DNA from: an uncultured Collinsella sp.
GTDB lineage: Bacteria > Actinomycetota > Coriobacteriia > Coriobacteriales > Coriobacteriaceae
Length of the DNA stretch: 41,803 bases
Direction: 5' to 3'
Assembly: GCA_900548265.1 (NCBI GenBank)
Contig: URKG01000017.1
Coordinates: 1-41,803, forward strand
Made by a program: the position numbers and the translations under genes. The notes under the pieces were generated by a model. The model was not told the origin of the DNA, ran no database searches, and saw only the letters and a program-made list of their open reading frames with translations. Each line of letters begins with the position of its first letter. Position 1 is the stretch's first letter. Shown here piece after piece: positions 25,341-31,838 of this stretch.

Positions 25341-26235
25341 CTTGGCCTCCTTGATCAAACTGAATCATTTCGCCAAGAATACGAGAGAGCTCTTCCTCGT
25401 CTTTAAACTCAATCTCAATCTTATTCTTTCCACGCGAGCTCTTCACACGCACGTTGGTATTAAATACCTGACGAAGCACACGGGCAGCCTTTTTAAAGGA
25501 CTGAGGCGTTGCAGGCCTTGGCGTCTTTGGTGTCTCTCCGGCAGAAAACAACGGAGCAAGATTTTCTGTCGCTCTTACGGAAAGGCCCTCTGTAACAACT
25601 TTCTCTGCAAGTCGTATACGCGCGTCCTCATAGGGAACTGCAAGAATCGCACGTGCATGACCAGCAGTAAGTTTGCCCTCAAAAATCATCTGCTGAACTA
25701 CTTCGGGGAGATCGAGAAGACGCAGCGAGTTTGTAATTGCAGAGCGTGACTTGCTTACTGCCTTCGACAATACCTCCTGGGTCATCCCGCTGGCATCAAT
25801 GAGTTTGCGATAGCCCTTAGCCTCTTCGACGGGATTCAGATCAGAACGCTGAAGGTTTTCGATAAGAGCAAGAGCCAGCATCTCTTCATCATTTACCTCT
25901 TTAATGATGACTGGCAATTCTTCAAGGCCAGCAAGCTTTGACGCCTGGTAACGACGCTCACCAGCGATGATCTCATAGCCGTTTCCATGCTTGCGAACCA
26001 AAAGCGGCTGCAAAACGCCATGTTCTTGGATTGACTCGCTCAACTCGCGAAGTTCAGTTTCGTTAAAGTGAATTCGCGGCTGATTAGGGTTGGGAACGAT
26101 ATCCTCAATAGGTAGTTTTGTTTCAGATGCGGCATTTGAAGCCGATGCGGCCGAACCGCCGGTCTCATACTCGGCCTCTGAGACCAAAGCATTGAGTCCA
26201 CGTCCCAATCCGCCACGTTTCTTTACACTAGGCAC
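25330..26235 (-). CDS. parB: Chromosome partitioning protein ParB
   Basis: This 301-residue CTP-dependent clamp protein binds parS and loads condensin near the origin. It has an N-terminal GLGRGLNALV, the GERRYQA box near residue 115, ALIENLQRSDLNP, a helix-turn-helix around VLSKAVSKSRSAITNSLRLL, and a C-terminal dimer domain rich in charged residues. The start overlaps the parA stop by 8 bases. Three perfect parS sites lie just beyond parA. The gene is more AT-rich than typical for the window. Confidence 0.95.
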   Translation of the reverse strand: MPSVKKRGGLGRGLNALVSEAEYETGGSAASASNAASETKLPIEDIVPNPNQPRIHFNETELRELSESIQEHGVLQPLLVRKHGNGYEIIAGERRYQASKLAGLEELPVIIKEVNDEEMLALALIENLQRSDLNPVEEAKGYRKLIDASGMTQEVLSKAVSKSRSAITNSLRLLDLPEVVQQMIFEGKLTAGHARAILAVPYEDARIRLAEKVVTEGLSVRATENLAPLFSAGETPKTPRPATPQSFKKAARVLRQVFNTNVRVKSSRGKNKIEIEFKDEEELSRILGEMIQFDQGGQDEE

Positions 26236-27028
26236 GCTTGATCACCTCTTTTGCAAGGTTCATATATGCTTTTGCACCCTTATTTTGAGGTGCATAGGTA
26301 ATTACCGGTTCTCCAAAAGACGGGGCTTCGGAGATTTTAACCGTACGGGGGATTAGCGTCTTAAACGCCTTATCACCAAAGTACGATTGAACCTCCTCAA
26401 CAACCTGATTCGATAGTGAAGTACGCGAGTCATACATGGTCATAAGCACACCATAGGTGTCTAAGCCCTTGTTCAGCCGTGATTTGACCATCTTCATTGA
26501 CTCAAGCAGCTTCGTAACGCCCTCGAGTGCGTAATATTCGCACTGGATCGGAATCAAAACGCTGTCTGCTGCGGTCAAAGCGTTGATAGTAAGCAGGCCG
26601 AGCGAAGGAGGACAGTCAATGAAAATAAAGTCAAACTCGTCCTGAATCGGCTCAAGCAAATCTTTGAGGCGGGTTTCACGAGCAATTGCGCTTACGAGCT
26701 CAATTTCCGCGCCTGCAAGTTGAATTGTAGCCGGAATAACGAATACCTTTTTACAATTTGTATCAAGAACAAGCGATTCTGCCGGCACATCATTCAACAA
26801 TGCATCATAGATGCAGTGATCAAGGTCTTCTTTTTCAATTCCGAATCCACTGGTGCTGTTTCCCTGCGGATCAAAATCGACAATCAGTGTCTTACGACCC
26901 TGCTCACCCAGTGCTGCTGCAAGGTTTACAGCCGTCGTTGACTTACCGACGCCGCCTTTTTGATTGATGATTGCAATGATACGCGTGTCTTTTGCGCTCT
27001 TAGAACGCTTAACGTCGCGAAATCCCAC
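26228..27028 (-). CDS. parA: Chromosome partitioning ATPase ParA/Soj
   Basis: This 266-residue Walker-type ATPase has the deviant Walker A KGGVGKST (residues near 25-32), the switch segment LIVDFDPQGNSTSGF and FIFIDCPPSLGLLT. ParA binds DNA non-specifically with ATP and, with ParB, segregates origins. A GTG start lies 4 to 5 bases after AGGAGG. A basic extension of about 14 residues precedes the ATPase fold. It is the first gene of parA-parB-small protein, and the parS cluster lies directly upstream. Confidence 0.95.
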   Translation of the reverse strand: MGFRDVKRSKSAKDTRIIAIINQKGGVGKSTTAVNLAAALGEQGRKTLIVDFDPQGNSTSGFGIEKEDLDHCIYDALLNDVPAESLVLDTNCKKVFVIPATIQLAGAEIELVSAIARETRLKDLLEPIQDEFDFIFIDCPPSLGLLTINALTAADSVLIPIQCEYYALEGVTKLLESMKMVKSRLNKGLDTYGVLMTMYDSRTSLSNQVVEEVQSYFGDKAFKTLIPRTVKISEAPSFGEPVITYAPQNKGAKAYMNLAKEVIKRA

Positions 27029-27067
27029 GGTCCCTCCTGGTGTGTATTAAAGCTGTCAAACGGAGGA

Positions 27068-27083
27068 TGTTTCACGTGAAACA
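27068..27083. promoter_or_regulatory. parS site 1
   Basis: TGTTTCACGTGAAACA is a perfect match to the bacterial chromosomal parS consensus and lies upstream of parA. Confidence 0.95.
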
Positions 27084-27106
27084 TTCCGAATCGATATCAA
27101 CCGCCA

Positions 27107-27122
27107 TGTTTCACGTGAAACA
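27107..27122. promoter_or_regulatory. parS site 2
   Basis: A perfect 16-base parS lies exactly 39 bases after site 1. Confidence 0.95.
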
Positions 27123-27145
27123 CTACAAGTTGTTAGTATCCATTA

Positions 27146-27161
27146 TGTTTCACGTGAAACA
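27146..27161. promoter_or_regulatory. parS site 3
   Basis: A perfect 16-base parS lies exactly 39 bases after site 2, ending one base before the rsmG stop codon. Confidence 0.95.
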
Positions 27162-27162
27162 T

Positions 27163-27900
27163 CTAGGCAAGCGGATTCTTCTTTGCCACGCCATTTGCAC
27201 GAGGCAATGAGACAGATGCTGGATGACTCTTCTTAAGAACAATGAACTCCCTGTGACCCAAGCCTTCAGGCAAATCAATTGCATCATTCAGAAGCAAAGT
27301 GAAGCCGCAAATCTTAGCTGCTGACATGCCGGAAGCAAGCTCCTCATCCGAAGGATTGCCCTTGGTTATAACAAATAGCCCTCCATCCTTCAGATACGGA
27401 GCCGCATACTCAACAAGAATCGGTAGAGGGGCCAGTGCGCGGGCGGTTACAACAGAGAACTGCTTCTTATGGCTTCGAGCATATTCTTCAAGACGATCAT
27501 GAACCGCATGAGCATGTTTCAATCCAAGAGCATGGACAAAGGAATTAACCGCATCAACCTTCTTGCCAACAGAGTCAATATAAGTAGCTTTACGATGCGT
27601 GGTTATGGTTAATGGAATACCAGGAAAGCCCGCACCTGTTCCCATATCGAGCAAAGCTCCCTCAGGAGCCTTGTTGATATAGGGGAGCAAAACAAGTGAG
27701 TCGAGGATATGAAGTACTGCAGCATCTTCTACGTTAAGAATACGGGTGAGATTGGTTGTCTTATTTGTTTCTAGAACCAAATCCAAATGCTGAATACATT
27801 TCCTCAGCTCAACATCAGTTACGCTCAAGGAATACTCTTTGCAATAGGAAGTTAGACGACTTAACATCTCGTCAGTCTGCTGATCAGTAAGTACTAACAA
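27163..27900 (-). CDS. rsmG: 16S rRNA G527 7-methyltransferase
   Basis: This enzyme of about 245 residues (GidB) methylates N7 of G527 in 16S rRNA using SAM. The SAM motif is LLDMGTGAGFPGIPL, preceded by TNLTRI and HILDSL and followed by TARALAPLPILVEY. A TTG start was chosen because AAGGAG lies 6 bases upstream; an ATG 16 codons further upstream has no such site. Its location between jag and parAB is the usual one near oriC. A C-terminal tail of about 20 residues (SHPASVSLPRANGVAKKN) is Lys/Pro-rich. Codon use is AT-rich. Confidence 0.93.
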   Translation of the reverse strand: MLVLTDQQTDEMLSRLTSYCKEYSLSVTDVELRKCIQHLDLVLETNKTTNLTRILNVEDAAVLHILDSLVLLPYINKAPEGALLDMGTGAGFPGIPLTITTHRKATYIDSVGKKVDAVNSFVHALGLKHAHAVHDRLEEYARSHKKQFSVVTARALAPLPILVEYAAPYLKDGGLFVITKGNPSDEELASGMSAAKICGFTLLLNDAIDLPEGLGHREFIVLKKSHPASVSLPRANGVAKKNPLA

Positions 27901-27942
27901 CGAAAGCTCCTTTCTGACAAAAATCAGTGTATCGAGAACTTT

Positions 27943-27979
27943 TGACAAAAAAAGGGGACGTGGAAACCACGTCCCCTTA
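27943..27979 (-). terminator. Terminator of the rpmH-jag unit
   Basis: A perfect 12-bp stem (AAGGGGACGTGG and its complement) with a 3-base loop is followed on the minus strand by eight T. It separates jag from rsmG. Confidence 0.9.
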
Positions 27980-27996
27980 GCATAAGCTCGAGAAGA

Positions 27997-28566
27997 TTAT
28001 CGAGCAACAATCACCACATGGCGATCAGGGTCAGAACCCTCAGAATGAGTATCGACGGCATCATTGCCACGAAGTGCAATGTGAACCAGTCGACGCTCGT
28101 AGGCATTCATGGGCGGAAGCGAAACACTCTTATGAGTGCGAATGGCACGCTCGGCAGCAGACTGAGCCATGGAAGCAACCTTGTCCTGACGGCGACTCTT
28201 GTATCCCTCGACGTCCACTACAACCGGATACCTAAAGCCAAGTTTGCGGCTCACCAGCAAAGAGAACATAACCTGAAGGGCATCAAGGGTGCGACCATGA
28301 CGGCCAATGAGAACAGCAAGGTCGGGAGCCGTTACATCCAAAATCAGCTCACCCTCGTCGCCCTCATACTCATCGATAGGAGAGTTGGCGGCATCGAAGT
28401 GCGAAAGGATGGAACGCAGGATGGAAATCGCAACATCGGCAATGGTGTCGAGCTCCTCATCGGTCAGCTCTTCACCAGCCTTGTAGCGCTGTGCAATCTC
28501 GGGATAATCGCCCGCGACCTGCGGGGCAACCTCCTCAAGCATATCCTCGATGATCTCTTCAGACAT
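27997..28566 (-). CDS. khpB: RNA-binding protein KhpB (Jag/EloR)
   Basis: This protein of about 189 residues has an acidic N-terminal region (1-70), a KH domain near 75-125 with the loop IGRHGRTLDALQ, and an R3H domain near 130-189 with PPMNAYERRLVHIAL. KhpB binds RNA and links cell elongation and division in Firmicutes. The usual Jag-N domain is replaced by this acidic, short region. The start follows GGAG by 7 bases. It lies downstream of yidC, the typical order rpmH-rnpA-yidD-yidC-jag. Confidence 0.9.
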   Translation of the reverse strand: MSEEIIEDMLEEVAPQVAGDYPEIAQRYKAGEELTDEELDTIADVAISILRSILSHFDAANSPIDEYEGDEGELILDVTAPDLAVLIGRHGRTLDALQVMFSLLVSRKLGFRYPVVVDVEGYKSRRQDKVASMAQSAAERAIRTHKSVSLPPMNAYERRLVHIALRGNDAVDTHSEGSDPDRHVVIVAR

Positions 28567-28580
28567 AACGTACTCCAAAA

Positions 28581-28593
28581 GTTAGGTACCTAA
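28581..28593. repeat. GTTAGGTACCTAA repeat, right copy
   Basis: This is identical to the site at 25077, and lies between yidC and the jag ribosome binding site. With the left copy it brackets jag, rsmG, parA and parB. Confidence 0.5.
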
Positions 28594-28610
28594 ATAAGAT
28601 TGATATCCCA

Positions 28611-29381
28611 CTACTTCTTCTTGTGCGGGCGCGGCTTCTTCTCTCGACGAGTGACCTCAACCTGCAGCGGAGCGTTCTTAAGACGCTCCTCCTCATCGGC
28701 CTTCGCCTTGTCGATGACCTTCTGCGTCACAAAAATCTGCTGGATAACCTGCCAAGCAGACGAGACGTCGTAGTACAGCAGAACACCAACGGGAAGGCTC
28801 CAGCCCATCCAAAGCATCATGACCGTCATGACAACGGCCATCATACGCATGCTCTGAGCCTGCTGGCCGGTCTGGTTGCGCGACATATAGAGCTGCGGAA
28901 TCAGGGTCAGGACGGCGAACAGGATCAGGCAAACCAGCGCAGGCAGTGCAACCATAAAGCCATCGGCAAAGGAAGCGCTCGGCGTGGTGGTCAGGTCGGG
29001 CAGGATGTTGAAGAACGAGAACGTGCCGTCGTTAAAGTACTGCGGCAGGTTGCGCAGCAATGTAAACAGGGCGAACAGGATAGGCATCTGAATCAGCAGC
29101 GGCAGACAGCCAGCCATGGGGTTGAACTTGTTCTCGCTGTAGAACTTCTGCATCTCCTCGGCCTGACGCTGGGGATCGTCGGCATAGCGCTCCTGGATCT
29201 CGAGCATCTTGGGCTGCAGCACCTGCATGCGAGCCGTCGACTTGGTCGACTTGAGCATGAGCGGCGTCAGCAGCAGACGGATGATGACCACCAGGATGAT
29301 GATGGACAGGCCCCAGTCGACCGCAAAGGTCTGGATGAGCTTGAGCAGCTCGAAAAGGATGTTAACGATCCAATCCCACAT
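28611..29381 (-). CDS. yidC: Membrane protein insertase YidC
   Basis: This 256-residue insertase of the YidC/Oxa1/Alb3 family helps proteins enter the inner membrane, alone or with Sec. It has about five membrane helices. The first is near 20-45 with the conserved Arg in IIRLLLTPL. A cytoplasmic loop carries the LQPKMLEIQERYADDPQ hairpin, and a C-terminal tail is strongly basic (REKKPRPHKKK) and may bind ribosomes. There is no lipobox. TCGGAGG precedes the ATG. It is the fourth gene of the rpmH unit. Confidence 0.93.
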   Translation of the reverse strand: MWDWIVNILFELLKLIQTFAVDWGLSIIILVVIIRLLLTPLMLKSTKSTARMQVLQPKMLEIQERYADDPQRQAEEMQKFYSENKFNPMAGCLPLLIQMPILFALFTLLRNLPQYFNDGTFSFFNILPDLTTTPSASFADGFMVALPALVCLILFAVLTLIPQLYMSRNQTGQQAQSMRMMAVVMTVMMLWMGWSLPVGVLLYYDVSSAWQVIQQIFVTQKVIDKAKADEEERLKNAPLQVEVTRREKKPRPHKKK

Positions 29382-29410
29382 GTAAGTTTTCCTCCGATAG
29401 CGAGTGCCCG

Positions 29411-29635
29411 CTAGGGCACAGGGTCATAACCGCCGACGTGCAGGGGATTGCAGCGAGCGATGCGCCTCACGGCAAGCCAGCAGCCTCTCAAAACACCGTG
29501 CTTCTCAATCGCCTGGACGGCGTATTGCGAGCACGTTGGGTAATAAATGCAGGCGTCAGGCAATAAGGGCGAAATAACCTGTTGATATATGCGAATAGGA
29601 GCGATGGCAACACGTCGCAAAACGTGATTGCTCAT
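29411..29635 (-). CDS. yidD: Membrane insertion efficiency factor YidD
   Basis: This 74-residue protein carries the family signature IRIYQQVISPLLPDACIYYPTCSQYAV and a CNPLHVGGYDPVP end. YidD is a peripheral membrane protein thought to aid YidC. It overlaps the rnpA stop by 4 bases (ATGA), so its translation is coupled. Confidence 0.95.
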   Translation of the reverse strand: MSNHVLRRVAIAPIRIYQQVISPLLPDACIYYPTCSQYAVQAIEKHGVLRGCWLAVRRIARCNPLHVGGYDPVP

Positions 29636-29970
29636 CGCTCCTCCCCGGCAACGCCGGCGCGCTTCATAAGCGAACGCAACGCCTTGTCCATCTCCTGCGG
29701 CGAGGAAACCCTCGTCTTGGGAGTTGCAAACAAGATGATGTCATAGCCCGCAACGGGAAATCCGCAGCTGCGGGCGGCCTCGCGCATCACACGCTTAGAT
29801 CGGTTGCGCACGACGGCACAACCGAGTCGCTTAGCACCAACGAAGGCGACCCTTCCGGAGTCGCCTTCGCCAACCGATTCACATATGGTCATTCGAATCA
29901 GAGGGTGATTGAAACGACGCCCCTGACTGAACACATGCTCGAAATCTTGCCGAGACTTAATAGTCTTCAT
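29632..29970 (-). CDS. rnpA: Ribonuclease P protein component
   Basis: This 112-residue basic protein helps RNase P RNA cut tRNA 5' leaders. The family core is GAKRLGCAVVRNRSKRVMREAAR near residues 46-68, with a KTIKSRQDFEHVFSQG start. No clear ribosome binding site precedes its ATG. It follows rpmH by 20 bases, so translation may rely on coupling or on an unusual leader. Confidence 0.93.
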   Translation of the reverse strand: MKTIKSRQDFEHVFSQGRRFNHPLIRMTICESVGEGDSGRVAFVGAKRLGCAVVRNRSKRVMREAARSCGFPVAGYDIILFATPKTRVSSPQEMDKALRSLMKRAGVAGEER

Positions 29971-29990
29971 GCGAGATGTGTGTATCGCTG

Positions 29991-30125
29991 CTAGACAGTG
30001 AGACGCTTGCGGCCCTTGGCGCGACGACGGGCGAGCACGGCACGACCACCCTTAGTGGCCATACGGGCACGGAAGCCATGGGTCTTGGCACGCTTACGCT
30101 TATTAGGCTGATACGTACGCTTCAT
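29991..30125 (-). CDS. rpmH: Ribosomal protein L34
   Basis: This 44-residue protein has the universal MKRTYQPNKRKRAKTHGFR start and is very basic. AGGAGG precedes the ATG by 7 bases. It is the first gene of the rpmH-rnpA-yidD-yidC-jag unit, driven by a strong promoter about 75 bases upstream. Confidence 0.97.
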   Translation of the reverse strand: MKRTYQPNKRKRAKTHGFRARMATKGGRAVLARRRAKGRKRLTV

Positions 30126-30197
30126 CTTAAGTTCCTCCTGCTGCATTTCGAGTGTCCGCGGGGACGCGGACGCAGATATAGACACGTGAGCTTGAAG

Positions 30198-30227
30198 ATT
30201 GTAGGGAAATCAATGTTCAAATGTCAA
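30198..30227 (-). promoter_or_regulatory. Promoter of rpmH unit
   Basis: A perfect -35 TTGACA and a -10 TACAAT are 18 bases apart on the minus strand. It points away from oriC and into rpmH. Confidence 0.8.
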
Positions 30228-30470
30228 GAAATCAAAGGTAAAAGGTTGCGCAGTTCACACGGTTCCCCCATAAGCACAACCGAAATTTGCGCCTCATGGC
30301 AACCTTTCACGATATTTCATCGAGTTTTCAACAGCTCATGTTGGCAATGTTGAGAACTTTTCGCCCGTTTTCCAAAGTTTTCAACAAGTTTTGAAAAGTT
30401 GTCGAAAGATGAGAAACGTTGCACGGTGAGCTACTATTTGTTCGAAACCTTTTGAAAGATTGCGAGCGGC
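30228..30470. promoter_or_regulatory. oriC-proximal region with DnaA-box-like sites
   Basis: This gap between rpmH and the GHKL gene holds three DnaA-box-like sites: TTTTCAACA at 30325-30333, TTCTCAACA on the minus strand at 30348-30356, and TTTTCAACA at 30378-30386. A paired GGTTGC/GCAACC lies around 30247-30305. It likely forms one arm of a bipartite origin or regulates the GHKL-dnaA unit. No clear -10/-35 pair for the rightward gene was found. Confidence 0.6.
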
Positions 30471-31823
30471 ATGTCTGACGACTTTTACACCATGGTCGAT
30501 TCCGGAGACCCGGCACCCGACAACGAGCACATCACCGGCGTGCGCGAAGAGCGTGCGGAAGGCGAGCAGACGACCACGCAGGCGCCAAAAGCCATGTACG
30601 CCGCGCGCATCGCCGTCTATGACGACATGCTGTCGACACCGCGGGTGATCGTCATTGATCCGCAAGATGTCCGCACGTATTTGGAAGAGACGACCAACAC
30701 CGTCTACCAGTGCATGAAAGAACAAGGTGGCCATATCTCGCTCATGGTCATCCGCGAGATTGTCGAAAACTTTATCCACGCACACTTTGCCGAGCCCATC
30801 ATCTCGATTCTGGACGGCGGAGACACCATCCGCTTTGCTGACCAAGGACCCGGCATCGACGACAAGGAACGTGCTTTCGACTTTGGCGTTACCAGCGCAA
30901 ACAGCAAGATGAAGCGCTATATCCGTGGAACCGGAGCAGGGTTTCCCATGGTGCAGGAGTATTTGGAAAACGCCGGCGGTGCCGTATCCATCGAGGACAA
31001 CATGGGCAACGGCACCGTGGTTACGGTAAGCCTGAACCCTAAACGCGTGCAGGAAATCGAGCGTGCCGGCGGACGCGGCGCTGCCGTGCGGCCCGAGACG
31101 GAGCAGCCCACATATCCCCTGCCGGGAGCTTTTGCGCAGCAGCCCATGGCAGCGCAGCAGATGCAGCCCACCGTGGGACAGATGCAGCAGCCCGGAATGC
31201 CTCCTACACAAGAACCCCAAGCGGCATCGATGTCGATGCCGCCAAGCATGCCAGAGGCCATGTCGCTGGCGGATCAGGATACAGCAGCAATGCAGCAGGC
31301 GACAGGGGCACCGGGTGGCCAGCAAATGGGCTATCAGCCGTACCAACAGGGATATCCATATCAGCAGATGCCGCCACTGGGGTACGGCCAACCGTTCCCG
31401 CAGCAGTACCAGCAGGGATATCAGCAGCCGTACCAGCAGATGCCGCAGCAGCAGTACAACCCCTGGGCCCAGCAGATGCCTCCGCAGTCTTACCAACAGT
31501 GGCCTCAAAGTTTTCAACAGCAAATGCCGCCAATGCAGAGTTCTCAACAACCAGCAGCTCAAATGATGTATCCTAATGCAGCAAATCAGTATGCGCAGCC
31601 ACAACCGGACGTGTTCGTAAGCGATCGCGGCAACGCCGCGCTAGGCTATCTGGCGCAAAATCAAGCGTGCGGTGCAACCGATCTGGCGAGGGCGTTTGGA
31701 AACTCGGCCCCCACTTGGTCACGCACGCTCAATGACTTGGCGCAGGCCGGCTTGGTCATCAAGCATGGCCAGAAATACCATCTGACCGAACTCGGCGCCG
31801 CTCGCGTGCGAGCTCAGAGCTAA
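30471..31823 (+). CDS. GHKL ATPase with Q-rich linker and winged helix
   Basis: This 450-residue protein sits between the rpmH gap and dnaA. Residues about 40-195 are a GHKL ATPase: N-box REIVEN with Glu96 and Asn100 as in GyrB and MutL, DQGPGID at 124-130, and GTGAGF at 153-158. No kinase histidine domain is present. Residues about 215-385 are rich in Gln, Pro, Met and Tyr and probably disordered. Residues about 387-450 form a winged-helix DNA-binding domain (GATDLARAF through KYHLTELGAARV). The stop is 15 bases before dnaA, so they share a transcript. It may regulate replication start or gene expression. I know no named family member. Two DnaA-box-like sites lie inside the gene. Confidence 0.8.
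   Translation: MSDDFYTMVDSGDPAPDNEHITGVREERAEGEQTTTQAPKAMYAARIAVYDDMLSTPRVIVIDPQDVRTYLEETTNTVYQCMKEQGGHISLMVIREIVENFIHAHFAEPIISILDGGDTIRFADQGPGIDDKERAFDFGVTSANSKMKRYIRGTGAGFPMVQEYLENAGGAVSIEDNMGNGTVVTVSLNPKRVQEIERAGGRGAAVRPETEQPTYPLPGAFAQQPMAAQQMQPTVGQMQQPGMPPTQEPQAASMSMPPSMPEAMSLADQDTAAMQQATGAPGGQQMGYQPYQQGYPYQQMPPLGYGQPFPQQYQQGYQQPYQQMPQQQYNPWAQQMPPQSYQQWPQSFQQQMPPMQSSQQPAAQMMYPNAANQYAQPQPDVFVSDRGNAALGYLAQNQACGATDLARAFGNSAPTWSRTLNDLAQAGLVIKHGQKYHLTELGAARVRAQS
31511..31549 (+). promoter_or_regulatory. DnaA-box-like pair inside GHKL gene
   Basis: TTTTCAACA at 31511-31519 and TTCTCAACA at 31541-31549 lie 30 bases apart on the same strand, in the Gln-rich linker coding region. They match the sites seen in the gap upstream. 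Confidence 0.5.
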
Positions 31824-31838
31824 AGAACGGGAGAGACA

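Noticed and set aside
25330..27028. parA and parB as plasmid or phage genes because of AT-rich codons
   Set aside because: They lie in the normal chromosomal position near rsmG with canonical parS sites, so they are the chromosomal system even if the block has odd composition.
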